This document shows positions 56,449 to 64,000 of a DNA stretch of 64,000 nucleotides, in pieces. The stretch is from positions 62,001 to 126,000 of the forward strand of contig NZ_QGOK01000007.1 in assembly GCF_003259175.1 (NCBI RefSeq), in the 5' to 3' direction. The stretch is from Marinomonas shanghaiensis. GTDB lineage: Bacteria > Pseudomonadota > Gammaproteobacteria > Pseudomonadales > Marinomonadaceae. Position numbers and translations under genes: made by a program. The stretch's first letter is position 1; every line of letters begins with the position of its first letter. The notes under the pieces are model-generated. The model was not told the DNA's origin. It was given only the letters and a program-made list of their open reading frames with translations, and did no database searches.

Positions 56449-57450
56449 TTAGCCTATTTCAGCCAGCCTAGAGCAAGCCGCTTGATGCTCTTTGGACAGT
56501 ACTTGTAATATCGGTTTTTGTTGCGCGCAGCCTTCGTTCGCATGAGGACAGCGAGTACGAAAAACACAACCAGTCGGCGGACTAATGGGGGACGGTAAGT
56601 CGCCGGTTAAAAGTTGGATTTTTTTACCTCGCTCGACTCTTGGATCTGGTACAGGCACTGCAGACAATAAAGCCTTGGTGTATGGATGTTGAGGGTTTTC
56701 GTATAAGGCGCGTTTGCTGGCTAATTCCACCGCATTGCCCAAATACATCACCAAAACGCGATCTGAAATGTGTTTTACCACGCTTAAATCGTGTGCGATA
56801 AACACCAAAGACAGGCCCATTTCGGCCTGTAACTCTTTCAACAGATTGACGACTTGCGCTTGAATGGACACATCCAGAGCCGATACTGGCTCGTCACACA
56901 CCACTAACTTAGGTTTAAGGATTAGGGCACGAGCAATACCGATACGCTGACACTGGCCACCAGAGAACTCATGTGGATAGCGGTTAATCACGTTGGGTAA
57001 TAAACCGACACGGTCCATAATAGCGCGGACTTCGGCTTTAACAGCGTCTTTTGACAGCTCTGGCCGAAAGGTTCTTAACGGTTCGGCAATAATATCACCC
57101 ACTGTCATGCGTGGATCAAGGGACGCCAAAGGATCTTGGAAGATCATTTGCAGCTCTTGGCGTTTGCTGCGCATTTGCCTTTTGTCGAGATCCGTTAGAT
57201 CTTGCCCAAGCCACACCACATTGCCTTCGGTGATTGGGACAAGGCGCAATAAAGCGCGCGCTAGTGTGGATTTACCACAGCCGGATTCGCCGACCACGCC
57301 AAGTGTTTCACCTGCGTAAATCGTTAGATTAACGCCATCTACGGCTTTGAGTGCTTGGCCTTTTTCCCATGGCCACGCGTTGTCAGATTTGATGTTGAAG
57401 TGGACTTTTAAGTTGTTCACTTCCATTAAAACCTTATTTGAAGTGTTCAT
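56449..57450 (-). CDS. oppF: Oligopeptide ABC transporter ATPase OppF
   Basis: The 333-residue ATPase has Walker [16 protein letters not shown], signature FSGGQCQRIGIARAL and Walker B LVVCDEPVSALDVS. The C-terminal RTRCPHANEGCAQQ is the cysteine motif of Opp/Dpp ATPases, which in relatives binds an iron-sulfur cluster. Its ATG overlaps the oppD stop by one base (TAATG). Last gene of oppABCDF. Confidence 0.94.
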   Translation of the reverse strand: MNTSNKVLMEVNNLKVHFNIKSDNAWPWEKGQALKAVDGVNLTIYAGETLGVVGESGCGKSTLARALLRLVPITEGNVVWLGQDLTDLDKRQMRSKRQELQMIFQDPLASLDPRMTVGDIIAEPLRTFRPELSKDAVKAEVRAIMDRVGLLPNVINRYPHEFSGGQCQRIGIARALILKPKLVVCDEPVSALDVSIQAQVVNLLKELQAEMGLSLVFIAHDLSVVKHISDRVLVMYLGNAVELASKRALYENPQHPYTKALLSAVPVPDPRVERGKKIQLLTGDLPSPISPPTGCVFRTRCPHANEGCAQQKPILQVLSKEHQAACSRLAEIG

Positions 57451-58439
57451 TAGGCGACCCATCCATCAACGGATTTATGACAAGCTCGGAGTTGACCCGG
57501 TGCAAATTCTTTTAGCGCTGGCATGCTGTCCCCACAACGCTCTTTGGCAAATTCACAGCGTGCTTGAAACGGACAGCCAGACGGCATATGCAATAAGTTC
57601 GGTGGGTTGCCAGGAATGGTAGAGAGTTTTTCGTCTTCCGCATCAAGGCGTGGAATGGCTTTTAATAAGCCTTGAGTATATGGGTGTGTAGGACGATAAA
57701 AAACGTCCTCTGCCGTACCGTACTCCATGGTTTGTCCTGCGTACATGACCAGCACCTTGTCACACAAACCGGCGACCACGCCCAAGTCATGGGTAATCAT
57801 GATAATGGAGGTATTGAAGTCGTTTTTTAACTCGTTCAGTAGGGTTAGAATTTGAGCCTGTACGGTGACGTCTAGGGCCGTCGTTGGCTCATCGGCGATC
57901 AGCAGTTTAGGTTGGCACAATAGCGCCATGGCTATCATGACACGCTGTCTCATACCACCCGAAAACTCATGCGGATACATGTTCATGCGTTTGCGCGCTT
58001 CTGGCATTTTTACCGCGTCGAGCATTTTCACTGAGGCTTCAAAGGCTTCGGCTTTGCTCATGCCTTTGTGCAGCATCAAGACTTCCATTAATTGCTTACC
58101 GACTTTCATATAAGGATTCAATGAGGTCATTGGATCTTGGAAAATCATCGCAATTTCTTTAGAGCGAATACGGTTCATGGCTTTTTCATTTAGGGTCAGA
58201 ATGTTTTGCTCGTTAAAGCGTGCTTCCCCTTCAATCACACCATTGCCTGCCAATAAGCCCATGAGTGCGAACGCCGTTTGGCTTTTGCCTGAGCCAGACT
58301 CACCGACGATACCAAGGGTTTCGCCTTGTGCTAAGGTGAAATTAAGATCATTCACCGCGGTAACAAAACCATCGGGCGTTCTAAATTTAACGCGTAAGTT
58401 GTTAACTTCTACTAAGTTTTTTGTATTTGATAGGTTCAT
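57450..58439 (-). CDS. oppD: Oligopeptide ABC transporter ATPase OppD
   Basis: The 329-residue ATPase has Walker A GESGSGKSQTAFALMG, signature FSGGMRQRVMIAMAL and Walker B LLIADEPTTALDVT. The C-terminal cysteine motif is PFQARCEFAKERCGD. It lies 9 bases after oppC and is coupled to oppF. Confidence 0.94.
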   Translation of the reverse strand: MNLSNTKNLVEVNNLRVKFRTPDGFVTAVNDLNFTLAQGETLGIVGESGSGKSQTAFALMGLLAGNGVIEGEARFNEQNILTLNEKAMNRIRSKEIAMIFQDPMTSLNPYMKVGKQLMEVLMLHKGMSKAEAFEASVKMLDAVKMPEARKRMNMYPHEFSGGMRQRVMIAMALLCQPKLLIADEPTTALDVTVQAQILTLLNELKNDFNTSIIMITHDLGVVAGLCDKVLVMYAGQTMEYGTAEDVFYRPTHPYTQGLLKAIPRLDAEDEKLSTIPGNPPNLLHMPSGCPFQARCEFAKERCGDSMPALKEFAPGQLRACHKSVDGWVA

Positions 58440-58448
58440 AACGTCTCC

Positions 58449-59375
58449 TTAGCGGTCTTTTGGATCAAGCGCATCGCGTAAGCCATCGCCGAGGAAGTTA
58501 AAGCAAAACAGCGTCACCACTAAGAACCCCAGCGGCCAAGCTAATTGCCAGATGGCAATCTCCATGTTCTGTGCGCCTTCAGAAATCAACGCGCCCCAGC
58601 TGGTCATGGGTTCTTGCACACCAAGTCCTAAGAAGCTGATAAAAGACTCTAGTAAGATCATGTTCGGCACCAATAAGGTCGCGTAAACCACCACGATGCC
58701 AAGCACGTTTGGCACAATATGGCGCAAGATGATTTTCGGTGTTGATACGCCGCAAGCGTAAGCCGCTTCAATGTATTCTTTGTTTTTCAGACTCAAGGTC
58801 TGACCGCGCACAATACGCGCCATGTCGAGCCAAGAAATCGCGCCAATGGCGACGAAGATCAAGAAAATATGGCGGCCAAATAAGGTCATCAAAATGATCA
58901 CAAAGAACATGAAAGGAAAAGAGTTTAAAATCTCTAAGAAACGCATCATGACACTGTCAACGCGTCCACCAATGTAACCGGATGCCGCGCCATAAAGCGT
59001 ACCAATCACAATCGCTACGATACTGCCCATGATGCCCACTAATAGAGAGATTTGCCCACCTTGCATGGTGCGCACAAAAATATCGCGGCCTAACGTGTCA
59101 GTACCAAAGTAATGACTGTTTTCAATGTTTGGGCGGCCTAACGTGGAAATGTCGGACAGTGCTTCCCAGTCGATATCGTCGTAATTCCATTGGCTGAACA
59201 ACGGCCCAAGTAGAGCAATAGCGGTAATAAGCAGCAGAATAATCAAGCTAGACACTGCGGCATGGTTAGAAAAAAAACGACGGCGCGCGTCTTGCCATAA
59301 GCTGCGACCTTCGACTTCCACCACTTTTTCGGCGAACTGTTCGACGGCCTGAATTTTATCTTTTGAAGTAATCAT
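58449..59375 (-). CDS. oppC: Oligopeptide ABC transporter permease OppC
   Basis: The 308-residue membrane protein has a cytoplasmic N-terminal segment (GRSLWQDARRRFFSNHAAVS), six predicted transmembrane helices, and the EAA loop YIEAAYACGVSTPKIILRHI. HYFGTDTLGRDIFVRTMQGG is typical of OppC/DppC. It lies 9 bases after oppB. Confidence 0.94.
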   Translation of the reverse strand: MITSKDKIQAVEQFAEKVVEVEGRSLWQDARRRFFSNHAAVSSLIILLLITAIALLGPLFSQWNYDDIDWEALSDISTLGRPNIENSHYFGTDTLGRDIFVRTMQGGQISLLVGIMGSIVAIVIGTLYGAASGYIGGRVDSVMMRFLEILNSFPFMFFVIILMTLFGRHIFLIFVAIGAISWLDMARIVRGQTLSLKNKEYIEAAYACGVSTPKIILRHIVPNVLGIVVVYATLLVPNMILLESFISFLGLGVQEPMTSWGALISEGAQNMEIAIWQLAWPLGFLVVTLFCFNFLGDGLRDALDPKDR

Positions 59376-59384
59376 AAGGAGGCC

Positions 59385-60305
59385 TTAGTAGCGAATTTTT
59401 GGATCAATAACCGCGTATAAAATATCAACGATGGCATTGAATAGAATCGTCAATGTACCGACTAAAATCGTCACACCCATCACCATGGAGTAGTCTCGAT
59501 TTAAGGCGCCATTGATAAAGTGCTGACCAATACCGCCGGTACCGAAGTACACATCGACAATAACAGATCCCGTCACAATGCCGACGAAAGCCGGTCCAAG
59601 GTAGGAAATAACGGGCAGCATGGCTGGACGCAAGGCGTGTTGGAAAATAATGCGGTATTTCGGCAGACCTTTTGCTCGTGCCGTACGAATAAAATTGGAA
59701 TGCATGGTTTCGATCATGCTACCGCGCGTAATACGCGCAATCTGCGCAATATAGCTGGTGGACATGGCGATCACAGGCATCACCAGATAAGGCCAGGCAC
59801 CACCATTCCAACCGCCTGGTGGTAACCATTGGTTGTAGATAGAGAAAAAGAGGATACACAAGGGAGCTAATACAAAATTTGGTAACACGATTCCGAGGTT
59901 GGCAAAGCCCATCACACTGTAGTCTAACCATGAATTTTGTCGCAGTGCAGCGATGATACCGCAGCCCACACCAATAATAAGCGCGACCAGAAAAGACCAA
60001 ATGCCGATTTCTGCTGAGACGGGAAAACTTTGACCAATTAACTCATTGATGGTGAAGTCTTTGTAGCGAAAAGAAGGGCCTAGGTCCCCTTGCAGTAAAC
60101 CGCCAAGGTAATAAAAGTATTGGTTAATCACGGGCTCGTCTAAATGGTACTTAGCATTAATGTTCGCCAATACTTCTGGTGGCAAAGCGCGTTCGCTTGA
60201 GAATGGGCTGCCGGGAGCCGAGTGCATTAAGAAAAAAGAAACCGTAATTAAAATTAATAAGGTTGGAATGGCTTCTAAAATGCGTTTTGCAATAAATGTC
60301 AGCAT
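59385..60305 (-). CDS. oppB: Oligopeptide ABC transporter permease OppB
   Basis: The 306-residue permease begins MLTFIAKRILEAIPTLLILI, the standard OppB N terminus, and has the EAA loop FIRTARAKGLPKYRIIFQHA. I start at 60305; 14 upstream in-frame codons are unlike the family. It lies 120 bases after oppA, behind a stable hairpin. The ribosome-binding site is weak. Confidence 0.94.
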   Translation of the reverse strand: MLTFIAKRILEAIPTLLILITVSFFLMHSAPGSPFSSERALPPEVLANINAKYHLDEPVINQYFYYLGGLLQGDLGPSFRYKDFTINELIGQSFPVSAEIGIWSFLVALIIGVGCGIIAALRQNSWLDYSVMGFANLGIVLPNFVLAPLCILFFSIYNQWLPPGGWNGGAWPYLVMPVIAMSTSYIAQIARITRGSMIETMHSNFIRTARAKGLPKYRIIFQHALRPAMLPVISYLGPAFVGIVTGSVIVDVYFGTGGIGQHFINGALNRDYSMVMGVTILVGTLTILFNAIVDILYAVIDPKIRY

Positions 60306-60372
60306 AAAAATTACCGGATTAGTTGTGTTGGGTGACGGACAACACAAACAACCTGTAGGAAGTTCAAGAGAT

Positions 60373-60394
60373 CCCCAGCACCGAAGTGCTGAGG
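60373..60394 (-). other. UUCG tetraloop hairpin between oppA and oppB
   Basis: On the - strand the RNA would form a 9-bp stem CCTCAGCAC/GTGCTGGGG (one G-U pair) closed by a C(UUCG)G tetraloop, one of the most stable RNA hairpins. No T run follows, so it is more likely a 3'-end stabiliser for oppA mRNA than a full terminator. Confidence 0.7.
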
Positions 60395-60425
60395 AGGGTT
60401 TTCAATACAGAACAACAGCGCCGAA

Positions 60426-62036
60426 TTAGTGCTTGATGATGTACATATCACGCGCATAAACGTTGTCTTCTGGGTTTGGCATGTAACCGCCTAGGTAGCT
60501 TTTTACCAAACGTTTTTCGGTGTATTGGTAAATAGGGGCGACCGCCATGTCTTGTTCAATGGCGATGGCTTCCGCCTTGTTATAGTTCTCAGCCGGGTGT
60601 TGCATGGTACGAGCTTCGGTTAGCAGCTTGTCGTATTCTGCGTTGCTGTACTTACCGTCGTTGTTACCATGAGTGGTGGTTAGAAGATCCAACATGGTAG
60701 AAGCTTCGTTGTAGTCTCCAACCCAGCCAGCACGTGCCACATCAAATTGCTGATGTTTTTTCGATTCTAAGTAGGTTTTCCATTCCTGGTTTTCTAACGT
60801 TACGTTTACCCCCAAGGTCTTGTTCCACATAGAGGCGATTGCAATGGCGATTTTTTTATGGTTTTCGTTGGTGTTGTACAGCAAGCTAAAAGACAGTGGG
60901 TTGCTTTGCGTGTATCCCGCTTCTTCTAGCAAGGCTTTGGCTTTTTCATTACGTTCTTTTTGTGTCCATGTCGCGTATTCTGGCGTGGCTGGGTTGAAGT
61001 CATTGACCACTTCTGGAGTGAAAGAATAGGCTGGTAGCTCGCCGACGCCAGTCACGAACTTGGTGATCACATCGCGATCGATAGCGTAAGACAAGGCTTT
61101 ACGAACTCGAACATCATTGTAGGGCGCTTTTGTGACGTTGAACTGGTAGTAATAAGTCCCCAATTTTGGTGTCACCACTACTTGATCTGGAATGTCGCGC
61201 AGAAGCTGTTTGTAGTGGTCGTTGGGAATTTCATAGCTAAGATCCATTTGACCCGCTTGGAAGCGTTTCAACTCAGCGTTAGGAGATTCAATCGGTAAAT
61301 AGGTCACCTTGTTGATAATGGTTTTGGCGTCATTCCAATAATGTGTGTTACGGGAAAAGACCATCTTTTCATTTACAATCCACTCGTCCATTTTGTAGGC
61401 ACCGTTTGATACCATGTGCTCTGGTTTCGTCCAGTCATCGCCCCATTTTTCGACCACTTTTTTCGGTACTGGGAACATGGTTTGATGGGAGGTCATTTTG
61501 ACAAAATAAGGGACGGGACGCTCAAGTGTCACTTGGAAGGTGTGGTCATCAAGGGCTTTTACGCCAAGCGTGGAAGGATCTGCTTCGCCGGCAATGATTT
61601 TAGTGGCATTGACGATCGCTGGTATTTCCATGAACCAAGCGTACGGAGACGCTAAAGCTGGGTCAACGGCACGAGTGAAAGCATAGACAAAATCTTCGGC
61701 CGTGACTGGGTCACCGTTAGACCATTTAGCGTCTTTGCGAAGGTGAAACGTATATTGAGTATTGTCAGCGTTAACATCGTAGCTTGTGGCTACGCCTGGT
61801 ACCTGGTTGCCGTCGCCATCTTGATTATACAAACCCTCAAATAAATCTTTCGAACGAATCGAAGCGGGTGTGCCTTCCATTTTTTGTGGGTCCATGGTCG
61901 CAGGTTCGGAGCCACCACCACGAACGAGTTCTTGTTTAGCGGCTAATTCGACACCCGCTGGTACGTCCGCGGCTTGAGCTTGCAAAGCAAAAAGAGAAGT
62001 GGCCATGATGGCACTGGCGAGCAATGTTTTTTTCAT
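60426..62036 (-). CDS. oppA: Oligopeptide-binding periplasmic protein OppA
   Basis: A 536-residue binding protein with a signal peptide ending ALQAQA-ADVPAG. The family stretch RGGGSEPATMDPQKMEGTPA and ADNTQYTFHLRKDAKWSNGD, PVTAEDFVYAFTRAVDP are clear. I start at the ATG at 62036 (MKKTLLAS), with AAGGGAC upstream; 40 further upstream codons would bury the signal peptide. First gene of the oppABCDF operon. It binds short peptides broadly, perhaps also murein tripeptide. Confidence 0.95.
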   Translation of the reverse strand: MKKTLLASAIMATSLFALQAQAADVPAGVELAAKQELVRGGGSEPATMDPQKMEGTPASIRSKDLFEGLYNQDGDGNQVPGVATSYDVNADNTQYTFHLRKDAKWSNGDPVTAEDFVYAFTRAVDPALASPYAWFMEIPAIVNATKIIAGEADPSTLGVKALDDHTFQVTLERPVPYFVKMTSHQTMFPVPKKVVEKWGDDWTKPEHMVSNGAYKMDEWIVNEKMVFSRNTHYWNDAKTIINKVTYLPIESPNAELKRFQAGQMDLSYEIPNDHYKQLLRDIPDQVVVTPKLGTYYYQFNVTKAPYNDVRVRKALSYAIDRDVITKFVTGVGELPAYSFTPEVVNDFNPATPEYATWTQKERNEKAKALLEEAGYTQSNPLSFSLLYNTNENHKKIAIAIASMWNKTLGVNVTLENQEWKTYLESKKHQQFDVARAGWVGDYNEASTMLDLLTTTHGNNDGKYSNAEYDKLLTEARTMQHPAENYNKAEAIAIEQDMAVAPIYQYTEKRLVKSYLGGYMPNPEDNVYARDMYIIKH

Positions 62037-62347
62037 GTTGATAATGTCCCTTGTAGTTAACTTTTGTGTGCGCTTTTTTTTATATTCAGACGCGATACCT
62101 GTACTGGTTCGTATTCGTCTTACGCTTTCATAGTTCACCAATTTACAAAAGGTCACAATCGAAATTGCGTATCAGGTCATGCGTCTAATAAATGTCAGCT
62201 TTATTAAAGAGCGATGGAAATGGTGTTGAAGGCTTGAAGGCATTGAAGATTTCATTTAAGAATCGCCAATGTGAAAGGCTTTGTGGAGCCATGAAAGACC
62301 TCATGGTATTCTGTGACGTAAAGATGAATGAATTAGAAAGGTATATT

Positions 62348-63127
62348 GTGATTACACATCCATTTAAAGCCGCTGGGGCTTTTTTAAAAGCGTTTCCCTT
62401 GGTGTTTTCGAAAGACCTGAGGTTGTTTATTTTGGCCCCTTTGTTGGCTAACTTTGTTTTAATGGCGCTGATTTACATGGTGGCATTTGGTTATTTTCAA
62501 GACCTCTTAAGCTACGCTATGGGATATGTGCCTGAGTGGGTGTCTTTTTTAAATTGGCTGTTTTACATTATTTTTGGCGCCATTATCACCGTGCTGTTGT
62601 TTTACAGTTTTTCGGTTGGGGTAAATATCCTAGCGGCGCCATTTATGGCATTTTTGGCCGAAAAGGTGGAAGAAAAAGAGACGGGAAGAGTCTTTGAAGA
62701 AACGCTGACGGCGGGCGTAGTTATGGCTATCATTGGTCATAGTTTGCAGCGCGAGTGCCAGAAGATACTGTATTTTTTGCCACGGTTTATTTTATTGTTA
62801 CTGCTTTCCTTTATTCCTTTGGTTAACGTCATTGCACCTGTGTTGTTGTTACTCTTTTCTGCTTGGATGTTGTCACTGCAATACATGGATTATGCTTTCG
62901 ATAATAACAAAGTAAAATTTAATGAAATGAGAATGGCATTACGTTCCAAACCCTTATTATGTTGGACGTTTGGCGCAATAGTGATGGTTTCATTGACGAT
63001 CCCGTTCTTTAATTTATTCGTTATGCCTATTGCGGTGGTTGCGGCCACTTTGTTGTGGATTTCGGTTTTCCGATCGGAGCATGGGGATTTTTCAGCCTTG
63101 TTAGATCGCACTAATGGAACTTTGTGA
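62348..63127 (+). CDS. cysZ: Sulfate transporter CysZ (EI24 family)
   Basis: The 259-residue inner membrane protein resembles E. coli CysZ over its length: FILAPLLANFVLMALIYMVA, FSVGVNILAAPFMAFLAEKV, RECQKILYFLPRFILLLLLS and FSAWMLSLQYMDYAFDNNKV. CysZ brings sulfate in for cysteine synthesis. I prefer the GTG at 62348 with GAAAGG six bases upstream; the frame stays open back to 62192, but the upstream residues do not resemble the family. Its stop overlaps the next gene by one base. Confidence 0.9.
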   Translation: MITHPFKAAGAFLKAFPLVFSKDLRLFILAPLLANFVLMALIYMVAFGYFQDLLSYAMGYVPEWVSFLNWLFYIIFGAIITVLLFYSFSVGVNILAAPFMAFLAEKVEEKETGRVFEETLTAGVVMAIIGHSLQRECQKILYFLPRFILLLLLSFIPLVNVIAPVLLLLFSAWMLSLQYMDYAFDNNKVKFNEMRMALRSKPLLCWTFGAIVMVSLTIPFFNLFVMPIAVVAATLLWISVFRSEHGDFSALLDRTNGTL

Positions 63128-63969
63128 TGTCGTTAAAAATTTTGGTAGTAGATGATGCCTCTTTCACTCGTGATCTGATTCGCCGCTCGTTAAAAAAGCA
63201 GTTTCCGGCCGTGGAAATTGAAGAAGCGGTGAATGGTCGAAAAGCACAACAGATGCTCAATAAGATTCAGTTTGATATGGTGTTGTGCGACTGGGAAATG
63301 CCTGAAATGACAGGTGTTGAGCTGCTTAAATGGTGCCGAGAGCAGCCTAAATACAAAAAAGAAGATGTGCCTTTTGTGATGATCACCAGTCGTGGCGATA
63401 AAAGTCATGTGATCGAAGCGGTTCAATCTGGTGTGACGGATTACCTCGGCAAGCCGTTTTCCAGTGAGCAGCTAGCCAACAAAGTCATATCGGCTGCGAA
63501 AAAGCACGGTCTTGATAAGAAGCTGATGTCGCAAAAGGCGCGAGAATCTGTCTCGCCCGGTGGCGTGAGCTCGGCATCGTTAGATGTTTTAATGGGCGCG
63601 GGGAAAGCCACTCCCGTAAAAGCCACTAAGTTTACCCATCCAGATGCGCCCGTTGTGTCAGTAAAGGACGTCAAAATCCCCACCATGGTTCGCTTTGAAG
63701 GCAAACAGTTTCGCTGCATGATCATTCAGTTTAGTAAAACAGAAGCGACCATGTTTATTAAAAGTGATGATGTTGTGCCGCAAGTGCTGGGACAAGCCGT
63801 GTTAGATTTGGAGTTTAGTGGCAAGGTAAATCGTCTAAACTACTATGTTCAATCGGTCGCTACGACAGAGAAAAAACATGATTCAACGTTTTTAACCGTG
63901 GTATTGAGCTTAATTGATCAAGACAGTGAAAAAGAAACCTTTATTGCTCAGTTGTTTGATAGCTTATGA
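63127..63969 (+). CDS. Response regulator with unrecognised C-terminal domain (PilZ-like?)
   Basis: The 280-residue protein has an N-terminal receiver domain (KILVVDDASFTRDLIRRSLK; phosphoacceptor Asp55 in DMVLCDWEMPEMTG; lysine in DYLGKPFSSEQL). After a linker of about 60 residues comes a C-terminal domain (VRFEGKQFRCMIIQFSKTE, LDLEFSGKVNRLNYYVQSVA) that may be a PilZ-like barrel, but the usual RxxxR and DxSxxG motifs for c-di-GMP are not seen. Its ATG overlaps the cysZ stop (TGATG), an unusual coupling of a transporter and a signalling gene. Confidence 0.82.
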   Translation: MSLKILVVDDASFTRDLIRRSLKKQFPAVEIEEAVNGRKAQQMLNKIQFDMVLCDWEMPEMTGVELLKWCREQPKYKKEDVPFVMITSRGDKSHVIEAVQSGVTDYLGKPFSSEQLANKVISAAKKHGLDKKLMSQKARESVSPGGVSSASLDVLMGAGKATPVKATKFTHPDAPVVSVKDVKIPTMVRFEGKQFRCMIIQFSKTEATMFIKSDDVVPQVLGQAVLDLEFSGKVNRLNYYVQSVATTEKKHDSTFLTVVLSLIDQDSEKETFIAQLFDSL

Positions 63970-64000
63970 TTTGTCGTTTGTTTGTATAAAATCACGACCT

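Noticed and set aside
62192..62347. 52-residue N-terminal extension of CysZ
   Set aside because: CysZ relatives start near the GTG at 62348, which has GAAAGG at good spacing. The upstream residues do not resemble the family.

Overview
The window looks like chromosomal DNA of a marine gammaproteobacterium close to Marinomonas (Oceanospirillaceae). I infer this from gene content: MnmG-RsmG-ParA-ParB next to a complete F-type ATP synthase operon, UvrD and CysZ of gammaproteobacterial type, a PutA without its DNA-binding domain, and many solute uptake systems (TRAP, tripartite tricarboxylate, Pst, Opp). No rRNA, tRNA, insertion sequence, prophage or CRISPR array was recognised.

Bases 1-12,800 are the replication-origin neighbourhood. 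The 3' end of a zinc alcohol dehydrogenase gene and its terminator are followed by a 730-base AT-rich gap with six good DnaA boxes (probable oriC). Then come mnmG, rsmG, parA, parB and the nine-gene atpIBEFHAGDC operon, all on the + strand and closed by a strong terminator.

Bases 12,800-24,000 mix regulators and sulfur-transfer genes: a TrmB-type regulator, a fusion of the tRNA t6A cyclase TcdA with the acetylcytidine hydrolase YqfB, a DCC thiol oxidoreductase, an AraC/LysE pair, CsdE and CsdA, a MocR regulator with an acidic tail, and a DsbA-like protein. A low-GC accessory patch follows, with an unknown membrane protein and a YafO-like toxin paired with a 52-residue unrecognised antitoxin. 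An aspartate/tyrosine aminotransferase ends this part.

Bases 24,000-46,000 hold uvrD, a REP-like repeat pair, a Gfo/Idh/MocA oxidoreductase, two tandem lipoprotein TRAP binding proteins without adjacent permeases, a DinB protein, a tctCBA transporter divergent from a TctDE-like two-component system with its own periplasmic binding protein, the proline catabolic locus (AraC regulator, putA, and a separate gene for the PutA C-terminal domain), and a quinone oxidoreductase behind TRAP permease genes dctQM.

Bases 46,000-64,000 hold a Pho-box-controlled pstSCAB-phoU operon whose permeases carry large extra periplasmic regions, a free methionine sulfoxide reductase, a signalling module (periplasmic sulfite-oxidase-fold protein, histidine kinase with a degenerate receiver, separate Hpt protein), an oppABCDF operon with a UUCG hairpin after oppA, and cysZ overlapping a response regulator gene.

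The most notable items are the TcdA-YqfB fusion near csdAE, the pseudo-receiver kinase module, the toxin with an unrecognised antitoxin, the detached PutA C-terminal domain, the enlarged Pst permeases, and the likely oriC. Family assignments rest on reading motifs and remembered family sequences; no database search was run.
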